From NCBI GenBank assembly GCA_052033935.1, contig JBPOJE010000073.1:1-64000 (forward strand): DNA of 64,000 nt, read 5' to 3'. Positions within the stretch are counted from its first letter, which is position 1. Each line of letters begins with the position of its first letter. Made by a program: the position numbers and the translations under genes. The notes below the pieces were generated by a model, which saw nothing but the letters and a program-made list of their open reading frames with translations, was not told where the DNA came from and did no database searches. This document shows, one piece after another, positions 17,176-26,819 of the stretch. Origin of the DNA: JAGVUD01 sp052033935 (GTDB lineage Bacteria > Armatimonadota > UBA5829 > DSUL01).

Positions 17176-18354
17176 ATGCAGAAGCGAAAGATTGCTGACG
17201 GAATCTACTGGCTGGGCGCGCTCGATTGGGACAGGAGGCTGTTCGACTCGCTGGTTCCGCTACCGGACGGCACGTCGTACAACGCCTATCTCGTGCAGGG
17301 CAGAGACAAGACCGCTCTGCTCGATACCGTTGATTCGATCATGGCGGGCAAACTCCTGGCGCAGCTCGAAGACGTGCCCAAAGTTGACTGCATCGTCTCG
17401 CATCACGCGGAGCAGGATCACTCGGGCACGATTCCTCTAGTTATGGAGAGGTATCCCGAAGCGAAGGTCATCGGCACCTCCAAGAACAAAGCCATGCTCT
17501 ACGACCTGCTCAGGGTGCCGGAAGAGCGGTATGTGGCTGTCGAGGACGGCGAGACGCTGCCGCTAGGCGGCAGGACGCTGAAGTTCATCCACACGCCGTG
17601 GGTGCACTGGCCGGAGACGATGGTGAGCTATCTGGAAGAGGAGCGCATTCTGTTCAGTTGCGACTTCTTCGGATCGCACATGGCCGCAAGCGATCTGTTC
17701 GTGACCGACCAGTCGCGCGTTTACGAAGCGGCGAAGCGCTATTACGCGGAGATCATGATGCCGTATGGCAACATGATCGCGAAGAACATCAAGAAAATCG
17801 AGCCGTACGATATCCGGATGATCGCCCCCAGCCACGGGCAGCTCTATGACGATCCAGCATGGATCCGCGACGCGTACCGCGACTGGGTGACGGGGCCGCC
17901 GCGCAATCTGGTTGCCCTGCCTTACGTATCCATGCACGGCAGCACGCAGCAGATGGTGGAGCATCTGACGAACGCCCTGGTGGGGCACGGAGTACGGGTG
18001 GAGCCCTTCAACCTTGACGTCACGGACATCGGGAAGCTGGCGATGGCGCTGGTGGACGCCGCGACGATTGTGGTGGGCACCCCGACCGTGCTGGCCGGCC
18101 CGCATCCGCTGTCGGCTTACGCGGTGTTCCTCGCCAACGCTTTGAGGCCGAAGGCTCAGTTTCTTGCCATTATCGGCTCCTATCAATGGGGCGGCAAGGC
18201 GGTGGACACGCTTGCGGGGATGGCTTCGAACATCAGAGCGGAGGTGCTCGGTTCGGTCATGAGCCGGGGACTGCCACTCGAGAGTGACTTCGGGGCGCTG
18301 GACGAGCTCGCGGCGCTCATCGCGGAGAAGCACAGACAACTCAATCTCCCCTAG
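17176..18354 (+). CDS. Flavodiiron protein (A-type flavoprotein, FprA-like)
   Basis: Reduces O2 to water or NO to N2O in the cytoplasm using a diiron centre and FMN. The 392-residue protein has the metallo-beta-lactamase-like domain with a complete iron ligand set (His77, Glu79, Asp81 and His82 in SHHAEQDHSG, His144 in WVHWPE, Asp163 in SCDFFG, His220 in APSHGQ). A flavodoxin domain follows from about residue 245 (VSMHGSTQQMVEHL). There is no rubredoxin extension, so an external electron donor is needed. The ATG at 17176 gives the family-typical N terminus; the upstream in-frame start at 17083 would run through the hairpin. It sits 82 bases upstream of hcp, a common NO-detoxification pairing. 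Confidence 0.93.
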   Translation: MQKRKIADGIYWLGALDWDRRLFDSLVPLPDGTSYNAYLVQGRDKTALLDTVDSIMAGKLLAQLEDVPKVDCIVSHHAEQDHSGTIPLVMERYPEAKVIGTSKNKAMLYDLLRVPEERYVAVEDGETLPLGGRTLKFIHTPWVHWPETMVSYLEEERILFSCDFFGSHMAASDLFVTDQSRVYEAAKRYYAEIMMPYGNMIAKNIKKIEPYDIRMIAPSHGQLYDDPAWIRDAYRDWVTGPPRNLVALPYVSMHGSTQQMVEHLTNALVGHGVRVEPFNLDVTDIGKLAMALVDAATIVVGTPTVLAGPHPLSAYAVFLANALRPKAQFLAIIGSYQWGGKAVDTLAGMASNIRAEVLGSVMSRGLPLESDFGALDELAALIAEKHRQLNLP

Positions 18355-18436
18355 AAGTGGGGGCACACGGACCGGCGGCCTGTCAGCCGTCACAGCGCCC
18401 CTGACCCCGGGCAATCCACGGGAAAGGGCATCAGCA

Positions 18437-20106
18437 GTGTATTGTTTTCAGTGCTAGGAGACAGCCAAGAACGAGGGCTGCAGCATCAGGGGAATATGCG
18501 GCAAGGCACCGGAGACCGCCGATCTTCAGTATCTGCTTATCTACGTGTGCAAGGGGATATCTGTTTTTGCCAGCAGGCTCGGCCAGTTCGGCCCGGTTGA
18601 CAAGAAGTACGGGCGCGCGGTCTATCAGGGCCTATTCGTAACCGTCACAAACGTCGCGTGGGACAATGGCACCATTGTGGAGCACATCCGCGAGGCGCTC
18701 GCCGTGCGAGACGCGATCAAGGCGGAGTTTCTGGCGGCCTACAAGGAAAAGAACGGCAGCGGCTTCGCCGAAGCGCTGCCCGATTGCGCCGCCTGGAGCC
18801 CGGCCGATGACGCCGAAATCCTCGCAAAGGCCGGATCCGGCGAAGTGCGCATCACCGCTCAGGAGAACGAGGACGTCCGGTCGCTGCGCGATCTGCTGAC
18901 TATCGGCTGCAAGGGGATCGCCGCCTACGCCTGGCACGCCGCCGTGCTGGGACACGAGAAGGCCGAGATCTACGCCTTCATCATGGAAGCCCTCGATTCG
19001 ACGACGAAGGACCTCTCGGTTGACGAGATGGTGAGGCTGGTGATGAAGGCCGGCGAGATGTCCGTCGCGGCCCTGGCGCTCTTGAACGAGGCGAACACCT
19101 CCGCCTACGGCAGCCCCGAGATCACCGAAGTGAACCTCGGAGTTCGGAACAATCCGGGTATCCTCATCCCCGGGCACGATCTGAAGGACATGGAAGAGCT
19201 GCTGAAGCAGACCGAGGGCATGGGCGTGGACGTTTACACGCACGGCGAGATGCTTCCGGCGAGCTACTACCCGGCGTTCAAGAAGTACGGGCACTTCGTG
19301 GGCAACTACGGCGGGTCGTGGTGGCATCAGACACGGGATTTCGAGGCGTTCAACGGGCCGATTCTGATGACGGCCAACTGCCTGGTTCCGCTCAAGCTCG
19401 AGAACACCTATCTCGACCGGCTGTTCACCACCGGCGTGGTCAGCTACCCGGGCGCCACCCACGTTCCGGATAGGGCGGATGGCGGCGCGAAGGACTTCTC
19501 GAAGCTGATCGAGCGGGCGAAGGACTGCAAGCCGCCCACCGGGCTGGAGACAGGCAAGCTCGTGGGAGGGTTCGCGCACAATCAGGTGCTGGCCCTCGCG
19601 GACAAGGTTGTGGATGCCGTCAAGTCAGGCTCCATCAAGCGCTTCGTTGTGATGGCTGGCTGCGACGGCAGGAAGAAGGAGCGGCAGTACTTCACGGATG
19701 TCGCCGCCGCTCTGCCGAAGGACACCAGATCCTTACGGCCGGCTGCGCGAAGTACCGCTACAACAAGCTGGAACTCGGCGACATCGGCGGCATTCCGCGC
19801 GTGTTGGACGCCGGCCAGTGCAACGACTCGTACTCGCTGGTGGTGATCGCCCTCAAGCTGAAGGAAGTCTTCGGGCTCGAGGACATCAACGATCTGCCGA
19901 TCTCATACAACATCGCCTGGTACGAGCAGAATGCCGTGGCCGTTCTACTGGCGCTGCTCTATTTGGGTGTCAAGGGAATCCGGCTGGGCCCGACCCTGCC
20001 CGCGTTCCTTTCGCCGAACGTGGCGAAGGTACTTGTGGGGAAATTCGACATCAAGCCGATCGGAATGGTCGGGGACGATGTCGCGGCGATGATGGCCGGG
20101 AAGTAG
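18437..20106 (+). pseudogene. hcp: Hydroxylamine reductase / hybrid cluster protein, interrupted twice
   Basis: Hcp acts on hydroxylamine and NO using a [4Fe-4S] and a hybrid Fe-S-O cluster. The coding sequence is recognisable throughout (about 556 codons, normal length) but broken twice. From the GTG at 18437 it reads V-Y-C-F-Q-C, then TAG at 18455-18457, then ETAKNEGCSIRGICGK; the family sequence at this spot is CQETAKN, so CAG has become TAG between the proximal-cluster cysteines. Near 19727 a one-base loss shifts frame just before ILTAGCAKYRYNKL, which continues in another frame to the stop at 20106. The central part is well preserved (VVMAGCDGRKKERQYF). Restart at the GTG at 18545 would lack the four N-terminal cysteines. 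This is either recent decay or sequence error. Confidence 0.9.
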
Positions 20107-20143
20107 CACCAGACCCGGCGCTGTTGTTGTCCGGCCGGGTTCG

Positions 20144-21653
20144 TCAGTGGGAGTCCTGAAAAACGGAGTAAGACTCGCCGGGGCCGACAGGTGCCAGCCT
20201 GATGTCCTTCTCGCAGACCCAGCCCGCGCCTTCGGCAACCTCCACCTTCCACCAATGTCCGCCCAGCCCCAGGATGCCGTTCAGCCCGTGGGCGGATACT
20301 CTGCCAGCGGAACCTGCCTCGGCTGTTGCTGCCGCCGCATAGTTCATGCCGGGTCCAAGCCGCAGTTCCACAGCGTTCTTGAGCGCGATTCGCACGCTTT
20401 GCGCGAGTCGGTGGCTGCGGACCTCCGGAAGCAGATTGACCATGACGCTGCCGTTCGCGACCGGGCGCTCCGGGCCGTCCGAAGTCTTGTTGACCACCTT
20501 CCCGTTGATCCACAGGGTCGAGGAGCCGCCGCCGTCCTGGTTCGTGCCCCATGTGGCCTTTAGCTCGTCCCGGCAGAACGCGCCAAGCTCGGCCATGTTC
20601 ATCCCCACGCTCACGCCCGGGTCGCGCCCGTCGCAGACGATGAAGAACACGTAGTGGGCGTTGTATGCGATGGCGGTGCGGGGGGTGCGGATGAGCAGGC
20701 CCTTGTTGTCCGTCTCCACAATCCGGCCGTCGCGCAGAAAGGTGAAGTTGCCGCCCACGCACGAGTATGACCGCCGCCAGTCGAGCGGACGCCGCGTTTC
20801 GCAGTCCTTCTCCCAAGTGCTCAGAACCTGCGAAAACGTGACTCTGCCTCCGGGCGAGGCTGCTTTCGCGAGCGCATCGGCGTCGCGTCCCTCGGCCGAG
20901 AGCACCACGCAGTCGAACGGGATGGGTGTGGAGCCTTTGCCGCTGCGGACATCGAGCACGGTTCCCCGCGCGGCTCTAGGCCGGGCACCGTGAGGCCGAC
21001 CGGGCCGTTCACCTGCACGAGCACTTCCACGCCGTTGCCCGAAGTCATCGTCGTGGCGTCGAAGTGGGGAGTGTAGAGCACGAGTTCGTTTGTCTGGCGG
21101 GGTTCGTTGACGCGGCTGATCCCCAGTTCCGGGCCGCCGTCACACCGAACCGCGCGGCCTGCTCCTCGCGCTTGTGGCTCACGCAGTCGCCGATGAACGT
21201 CTCCCTGTCCAGCGTCCACACGAATCCGCTCATGCCGCCATACTCGAAGAACCGGTGCGCGTACCACCCGCCAAGAATCTGCCCGCCCGTCTGAACGCCG
21301 GTGCGTGGGTTGAAGAAGTCGCCGTTGATGGCGGCGACGGCCTTGTTTCGCCGCTTCCAGCGTCCGCCCCAGGTATTGATCGCGCCGTCGTAGCGCTTCA
21401 CCTGGTCGCGCACGGTCTCGCGCGCGCCGGACACCGTGCCGCCCGCCACCATGCTGTCGATCGTGCAGTTCGGATTCGCCCGGTCCATCCGCACGACGAA
21501 CACGTTGTTCGGGTGCGGCAGGGTGAACTTCTGATACTCGAAGCCGTCGCCTACCGGCGTCCACGCAAGGGCGCGGCCGTCGGCGATGGCCAGCGCGGCG
21601 AAGAGCCCGAGCGCCCACCTCAGACGAGACGAAGGAGACTTCCAGCCATTCAT
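20144..21653 (-). pseudogene. Phosphodiester glycosidase (NAGPA-like) with SH3 domain, two frameshifts
   Basis: The NAGPA-fold domain starts after a signal peptide (LRWALGLFAALAIADGRALA): AAINGDFFNPRTG, NELVLYTPHFDATT, GVSVGMNMAELG and TNQDGGGSSTLWING are family motifs. A bacterial SH3-like domain closes the protein (ELRLGPGMNYAAAA to HWWKVEVAEGAGWV). NAGPA-type enzymes release GlcNAc from phosphodiester-linked sugars, including surface glycans. The product is split over three frames: one base seems lost near 21140-21150 (after ARFGV) and one G from the run at about 20962-20975 (before TVLDVRSG). Ten bases separate it from apbE upstream, so they form one transcription unit. Restoring two bases gives a full-length protein. 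Confidence 0.8.
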
Positions 21654-21663
21654 CCTGCGCGGG

Positions 21664-22671
21664 TCACGGTTCGGAAATACCCTCCTGCTCGGGAATGAGC
21701 GGCCCTGGGCTTTCGCCCTGCCAGTACGAGCCGGTTGTGACGATGTTCAAGCCGCCGTCGCCGCGCCGCAAGGCAACAAGGCAGCTCACGCCCCCGCTGC
21801 ATAGCTCGGGTAGCTCCAAGCCTTCCTCTCCCAGCACGATGAGCGCTGTCGAGTACGCATCGCAGAACGTGGCGTCCCGCGCGGCAACGGCCACCAGCAC
21901 GGCACCCTGGGCGGGCCGGCCGGTTCGCGGGTCAATAATGTGGCCCACAACCTCGCCGTCTCGCATAACGGTCTTCCCGGCGGTGCACGAGACGCCCAGG
22001 CTGCTGTCGTAAAGCCAGGTCTCGGCGAGCACCCGGCCGGGTTCGTGCGGGTCCGGGTCCGCGACCGCCACGCGCCAGCCCCGGCTGTCGCTGTGAGTCC
22101 CGATTGCCGTCACGCTGCTCGTTCCGCCGTGAATAAGGGCCGACCGGACACCGCACTGCCTGAGAGCGGCCGCCGCGTTGTCGAGGGCTACCCCCTTGCC
22201 GACAGCCCCGAAGTCGAGTTCCACGCCGGGCCTGTCGAACGAGACCGTCCAGTCGTCCCCCCCGAGCTTGATGTGATGCGTCCCGGTGAGCGTGCGCGCC
22301 TCCTCAATCTCGGCGTCGGTACCCGGCTCGCGTTCGCCCGTCAGCCCCCAGGCGCGCAGAAGCGGGCGAACGGTGATGTCGAACGCGCCACCCGTGGCCA
22401 TGCACATGGCGACAATGCGCTCCAAACGCAGCAGAGCCTCGTGACCGACCTTCACAGGACGCAGTCCCGCGTGCTCGTTGATGTGGTAGGTCAGGCTGGA
22501 GGGGAGGTAGGCGCTGAACATCTCCTCGGCGCGCGATATTTCGTCCAACGCTTCTTCCCCGGCCGCGCGCAGGCGGTGGGGTTCAGCGCCGGTGAGTGCA
22601 ATCTCAAAGCGCGTCGCCATCGCGTGCCGCGAAACCATAACCAGACTGCGGTCGTCCATAGCTCGCATCAT
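21664..22671 (-). CDS. apbE: FAD:protein FMN transferase
   Basis: Transfers FMN from FAD to a threonine or serine of target proteins (Nqr/Rnf subunits, flavin reductases) outside the cytoplasmic membrane. The 335-residue product shows MATRFEIAL near the start, FSAYLPSSLTYHIN, GAFDITVRPLLRAWG, the FGAVGKGVALD signature, SCTAGKTV and HIIDPRTGRPAQG. There is no obvious lipoprotein signal, unlike many ApbE proteins, and no strong ribosome site, so the exact start is uncertain (22671 or in-frame ATGs up to 36 bases further in). It is the first gene of a pair with the phosphodiester glycosidase. Confidence 0.9.
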   Translation of the reverse strand: MMRAMDDRSLVMVSRHAMATRFEIALTGAEPHRLRAAGEEALDEISRAEEMFSAYLPSSLTYHINEHAGLRPVKVGHEALLRLERIVAMCMATGGAFDITVRPLLRAWGLTGEREPGTDAEIEEARTLTGTHHIKLGGDDWTVSFDRPGVELDFGAVGKGVALDNAAAALRQCGVRSALIHGGTSSVTAIGTHSDSRGWRVAVADPDPHEPGRVLAETWLYDSSLGVSCTAGKTVMRDGEVVGHIIDPRTGRPAQGAVLVAVAARDATFCDAYSTALIVLGEEGLELPELCSGGVSCLVALRRGDGGLNIVTTGSYWQGESPGPLIPEQEGISEP

Positions 22672-22694
22672 ACCAGAATGGCGCGGCGGGGCGC

Positions 22695-22733
22695 GAAAAA
22701 AGCCGGGGACACGGCCACGCCGTGCCCCCGGCT
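22695..22733 (-). terminator. Rho-independent terminator of the oxidoreductase gene
   Basis: On the minus strand, AGCCGGGG-type sequence pairs with CCCCGGCT across a GC-rich stem (22701-22733), followed directly by a run of six Ts (22695-22700). It lies 30 bases past the stop of the gene ending at 22763. Confidence 0.85.
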
Positions 22734-22762
22734 CCTGTCAGATATCTCTTTTCTGCCTGCGG

Positions 22763-24049
22763 CTAGACGATCTTCTTCTTGACCGGGTCGAAGTTCATCG
22801 TCTTGCCCTGTAGCCAGGCCATCTCGGCCAGGCAAACCACCGTCTGAACCTTGGCCGCGAGGTCAATGTTGCAGTTCGGGGTCTCACCGGTGCGGATGCA
22901 GTGGAACCAGTTGCGCTGATGCTCGCTCTGGCTCTCGCCGGGGCCTACGATCTCGACGTCTTCTTGATCAATCTCGTCCACGAACGGGCGCTGCGGCCTG
23001 ATCTGAACCTTGCCGCCGCCGAAGTAGATGTCCGCCTTCGTTCCGCGGATAAGATCCTCGGGGCCGGTCTCGTTGACGGTGGATCCGATCAGGATCATCT
23101 GCGAGCCGTTAGGGAACTGCACGAGGCACTGAGTCGTGTCGGCCACGTCGCGGTCCGGGGTCGCAATGATCGAGCCGACGGTCATAACCTGCGTCGGATA
23201 GTCCGCGCCGCAGGCGATCATCAGCGGGTGCAGCCTGTGCGGGAACAGGTCCGACAGGATGCCGGCGGAATACCGGCGATACTTGCGCCAGCGGAAGTAG
23301 TGCTCCGGATTCCACGGAATCTTCTTGCCCGTCTTGCCGAGCCACGCGTCCCAGTCGAGGTTCACGCCCGGCTTCGCGTCATCGTCAAAGCCGTAGTTCC
23401 ACTCGCCGCCCGGATTGTTGCGGCAGTACCCGCCCTGACTCAGAACGACCTTGCCGATCTTGCCCTTCTTGATCTGCTCGCCAGCGGTGCGCCACTTCGC
23501 GTCGCTGCAGCCCTGCGACCCGATCTGCACAACGCACTTTGTCCGCTTCGCGGTCTCGAGGAGCTGCTCGGTCTCTTTGAGGGTGCGGCACATCGGCTTC
23601 TCGATGTAGCAGTGAATGCCCTGCTCCATTGCGGCCAGCGCGATGGGTGCGTGCCAGTGCTCGGGGGTGCCGATGATGATGGCGTCCAAGCCCTTGATCT
23701 CGAGGACTTTCCTATAGTCGCGAAACGCCATGCTGGCGGGGAGGCCGGCGTTGTTACCATTCGCCAGGGCGCGCTTGTCGAAGACATCGCAGACCGCGAT
23801 GGACTTGACGTTCACCTCGGCGGGCTGCTCCTTGACCATGTTCACATGGCCGCCGCCCATGCCTCCGACACCGATATGCCCGATGTTGATGCGGTCGTTC
23901 GCGCCGATCACGCGCGCGGGCGCGACCGCGTAAACGGGGCTCTTCGCCACCGACGTAACCGCCAGGCCCGCCGCCGTAGCTCCGGCGGCCTTCAGAAAGT
24001 CCCTGCGCGAAAGATTCTTCGCGTCTGTGCTCTTCGTTTCCAGATCCAT
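22763..24049 (-). CDS. Tat-exported Gfo/Idh/MocA-family oxidoreductase
   Basis: The 428-residue protein starts with a twin-arginine signal (LSRRDFLKAAGATAAGLAVT), then a Rossmann domain (INIGHIGVGGMGGGHV) and the family motif YIEKPMCRT; the C-terminal alpha/beta domain includes HYFRWRKYRR and SDLFPHRLHPLM. The family uses a tightly bound NAD(P) to oxidise or reduce sugars and inositols; Tat export implies folding with cofactor in the cytoplasm, then a periplasmic site of action. It is the first of three related oxidoreductases on this strand but is separated from its neighbour by 76 bases and has its own terminator. Confidence 0.87.
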   Translation of the reverse strand: MDLETKSTDAKNLSRRDFLKAAGATAAGLAVTSVAKSPVYAVAPARVIGANDRINIGHIGVGGMGGGHVNMVKEQPAEVNVKSIAVCDVFDKRALANGNNAGLPASMAFRDYRKVLEIKGLDAIIIGTPEHWHAPIALAAMEQGIHCYIEKPMCRTLKETEQLLETAKRTKCVVQIGSQGCSDAKWRTAGEQIKKGKIGKVVLSQGGYCRNNPGGEWNYGFDDDAKPGVNLDWDAWLGKTGKKIPWNPEHYFRWRKYRRYSAGILSDLFPHRLHPLMIACGADYPTQVMTVGSIIATPDRDVADTTQCLVQFPNGSQMILIGSTVNETGPEDLIRGTKADIYFGGGKVQIRPQRPFVDEIDQEDVEIVGPGESQSEHQRNWFHCIRTGETPNCNIDLAAKVQTVVCLAEMAWLQGKTMNFDPVKKKIV

Positions 24050-24125
24050 TACCTATTACCTTCCACAACACATGTCATTACTGCCGTCCGCCGGCGCTGC
24101 CGGCCAAACGTCACTACCTATGTAA

Positions 24126-25385
24126 TCAGGCGAGGTCGAACCACTCCTTCTGGAATGTGACCTTTGCGCCGTTCAGCAAGGCCTCATTCGCCTTGATTGC
24201 GCACACTGCGGCCGTGTAGCCCGCCTGAGGGCCGGCCTCTGGTTTCGCTCCGCCCCGGACCGCGGCAGCGAACTCCTCCATGGCATAGTAGAGCGCATCC
24301 TTCCCCGCGTCAGCGGCCTCTTCGCCCGGCTCCTTGCCCTTCGCGATGATCTTGGTCGCGTTCGCGACGAGCGCGATGCCCGTCTCGTCGCCCACTTTCT
24401 CCTTGTGAGCGTACGGTTCCCACCCGAGCATGGCCGAGTCCACTTCCTTGACCATCCAGCCGCGCTCGCCTTTCAGCATGATCGCCGCCTCGCTTCCGTA
24501 CAGGCACTCGTACGCGCCTTCGAACGAATTCGCGAGGGTTGCGTCGTAGAGGAAGTTCGTCTGCTCAGGATACTCGAACACAGCCTGCACTGTGTCGGCC
24601 ATCTCCCGGCCGTCCGTCCACTTGCGGATGCCGCCGAACGACGTAACCGCCACGGGCAACTGGTTGAGATACCAGTTCATGACATCCACCTGATGCACGC
24701 CAACCTCGGCCAACAGCCCGGCGCTCGTCGCTTTCGACAGCCGCCAGTTCAGTTCGGCCTCGCGCTCGGGCGTCGGCGCCATTCTGCGCCAACTCTGCTT
24801 CTTGTGCCACTGCGCCCGGCATTCGGCGATGGCACCCGGAACTCCGGCCTTCACGAACGAAAACACATGCTTGTGCAGCGGGCTCGACCTCATCTGCAGC
24901 CCCGACTGAAACACCTGCTTCGCCGCCAATCCCGCCTTTGCGATCTCCTTCGCCTCTTCGAGGGTGCTGGCGATCGGCGACTCGCAGTAAACGTGCTTTC
25001 CAGCCGCAAGCGCGTCCAGAACAATCTGCTTGTGCCGATGGCTCGGCGTGGCGACGATGACGGCCTCCACGCCCTGATGCTCCAGAAGCTGCTTGTAGTC
25101 CGTGAAGGACGTAGCCTTGGCGGCCGTCTCCAGAGCCCGCTTGGCGTAGGGCTCGTAGGTGTCGCAGATGGCGACAACGGACGCGGACGGCAGCTTCGCC
25201 AGCGCGGTCAGAATATCCCTGCCCTGCAGCCCGAGTCCGATGACCCCGATGCCCACCGGTGGGCCGGCCGGAGCGGGGGCCGCCGCCGCGTCCGCCAGAA
25301 TTTCCTGATTCAGCAGAAAAACGCCGGCCGAAATCGCGCCCGCCCCGATAAGAAAATCGCGGCGCGAAATAGTGTCAGTGCTCAA
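24126..25385 (-). CDS. Tat-exported Gfo/Idh/MocA-family oxidoreductase
   Basis: A 419-residue paralogue with the twin-arginine signal ISRRDFLIGAGAISAG, Rossmann motif IGVIGLGLQGRDI, CESPIASTLEEA in place of the usual EKP box, and GLLAEVGVHQVDVMNWYLN in the C-terminal domain. The EKP lysine, which usually contacts the substrate and nicotinamide, is replaced by a Ser-Pro here (CESP), a variant seen in some Tat-exported branches. It presumably acts on a periplasmic sugar. A TATAAT reads on the minus strand at 25455-25450, about 65 bases before the ATG, a plausible -10. Confidence 0.85.
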   Translation of the reverse strand: MSTDTISRRDFLIGAGAISAGVFLLNQEILADAAAAPAPAGPPVGIGVIGLGLQGRDILTALAKLPSASVVAICDTYEPYAKRALETAAKATSFTDYKQLLEHQGVEAVIVATPSHRHKQIVLDALAAGKHVYCESPIASTLEEAKEIAKAGLAAKQVFQSGLQMRSSPLHKHVFSFVKAGVPGAIAECRAQWHKKQSWRRMAPTPEREAELNWRLSKATSAGLLAEVGVHQVDVMNWYLNQLPVAVTSFGGIRKWTDGREMADTVQAVFEYPEQTNFLYDATLANSFEGAYECLYGSEAAIMLKGERGWMVKEVDSAMLGWEPYAHKEKVGDETGIALVANATKIIAKGKEPGEEAADAGKDALYYAMEEFAAAVRGGAKPEAGPQAGYTAAVCAIKANEALLNGAKVTFQKEWFDLA

Positions 25386-25580
25386 ATGTGCCTCCAGTTG
25401 TTATCTGCCGCACCCCCCGTGAACGCGAGGCACCGCGCCCCGCGCAACTATTATACTTCGCGGAACGAGGAGTTCATCCCTGCTGCAATGCGTGACCGAT
25501 TGGCCCGCCGGCGCTCGCCGCCGCACTTAAGACCGCCGGCGAGCGCAAAACGGGACGCCGCCTTCGGTCCGCCTTGCCCG

Positions 25581-26741
25581 TCAGTACTTCACTTCCTCCC
25601 ACTGCTTCGACTTGTTGGACTCGAGCACCGCCTCGACGATGGCAATCTCGTTGTGTCCGTCCACAAAGGTCGGGAAGGGGACCTTGCCGCCGTTCGGATC
25701 GCTGCCCTCGGCTACGAACGTATAGAACGCCTGCATGAAGTTCTTGAGCCCGTCTGGGTAGCCTTCCGGGTGCCCGCCGGGGTAGCCGGCGCAGGCCTTC
25801 GCCTCGGCCGACAGCAGCGAGGCGTCGCGCATCAGCACTTGGTTCGCGCTGTCCCTGCGGCCGATCCACAGCCGCTCCACGTCCTCCTGGTCGAAGGCGA
25901 ACGCGGCGTTCTCGCAGTCAATCTCGTAGTACAGCCGGTTCTTGCGGCCCGCCGCAACCTGGCAGACCGTAAACGTCCCGCGCGTGCCGCCGTCCATCTC
26001 GAACAGCACCGTTCCATAGTCTTCGGTCGTCACGGGCACCGGCTCGTAGTCTTCGGGCGTCAGTTCTTTGCCGGCGTAGGTCTCGATGGCCTTCTTCGGC
26101 TTCATGCGGGTCTTGTGGATCACCGCCAGGTCTGCATACACCCGCGTGATCTTCTGATCCGTGATGTACATCAGCAAATCGCACCAGTGGCTGCCGACGT
26201 CGGCCACCGCGCGGCTTTCGCCGCCAGCCTCGGGCTCGATGCGCCAGTTGTAGTCGGTCGCCAGAAGCAGCCAGTCCTGCAGGTAGCTGCCGGTAATCAC
26301 CAGCGGGCGGCCATACTCTCCCGACTGCACCCGCTGTCGGGTCTCCTGGTTCAGCGGATAGAAACGGTAGTTGAAATCAACGGCGTTGATCTTGCCCGTC
26401 TCTTTTGCAAGCCGCACCAGCTCGGCCGACTCCTTCGAGTTCATCGCGAGCGGCTTCTCGCTGAAAACATGCTTGCCCGCCTTCAGCGCCTCCACCGCCA
26501 GCGGGTAGTGCAGCGTGTTCGGGGTACACAGGTGCACGACCTCGATGGAGGGGTCGGCGAGCAGCTTCTTGTAATCGCCGTACGCCTGGGCGACCGAAAG
26601 CTGCTTTGCCTTCGCGTCCGCCGTCACCTGGTCCATCTCCGCCAAAGCGGCGACCTCGACGAAACCCAGCCGCCGCGCGGCCTCGATGTGCGCCGGGCCG
26701 ATGAACCCGGTCCCGATGATGCCTGATCTGATCTTTCTCAT
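25581..26741 (-). CDS. Cytoplasmic Gfo/Idh/MocA-family sugar oxidoreductase
   Basis: The 386-residue protein has no signal peptide and starts at the Rossmann strand (RSGIIGTGFIGPAHIEAARR). VFSEKPLAMNS carries the catalytic lysine box and DVGSHWCDLLMYI the conserved C-terminal His. Such enzymes oxidise sugars or inositols in the cytoplasm and could take over after import of sugars handled by the exported paralogues next door. The gap to the acyl-ACP-reductase-like gene upstream is 78 bases. A 10-base perfect inverted repeat (GCGCTCGCCG and its complement) lies downstream between 25505 and 25545, without a T run. Confidence 0.87.
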   Translation of the reverse strand: MRKIRSGIIGTGFIGPAHIEAARRLGFVEVAALAEMDQVTADAKAKQLSVAQAYGDYKKLLADPSIEVVHLCTPNTLHYPLAVEALKAGKHVFSEKPLAMNSKESAELVRLAKETGKINAVDFNYRFYPLNQETRQRVQSGEYGRPLVITGSYLQDWLLLATDYNWRIEPEAGGESRAVADVGSHWCDLLMYITDQKITRVYADLAVIHKTRMKPKKAIETYAGKELTPEDYEPVPVTTEDYGTVLFEMDGGTRGTFTVCQVAAGRKNRLYYEIDCENAAFAFDQEDVERLWIGRRDSANQVLMRDASLLSAEAKACAGYPGGHPEGYPDGLKNFMQAFYTFVAEGSDPNGGKVPFPTFVDGHNEIAIVEAVLESNKSKQWEEVKY

Positions 26742-26819
26742 CTTTGCTTCTCCTCAGAGTACGTTATTTGACGAATCTGAACTTCTCTTGCGGGGGCGCG
26801 TTGCCCTGCCCCGCGCCCG

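Noticed and set aside
24405..26726. A 773-codon plus-strand open frame across two oxidoreductase genes
   Set aside because: It spans the gap between two convincing minus-strand genes and has antisense-like composition.
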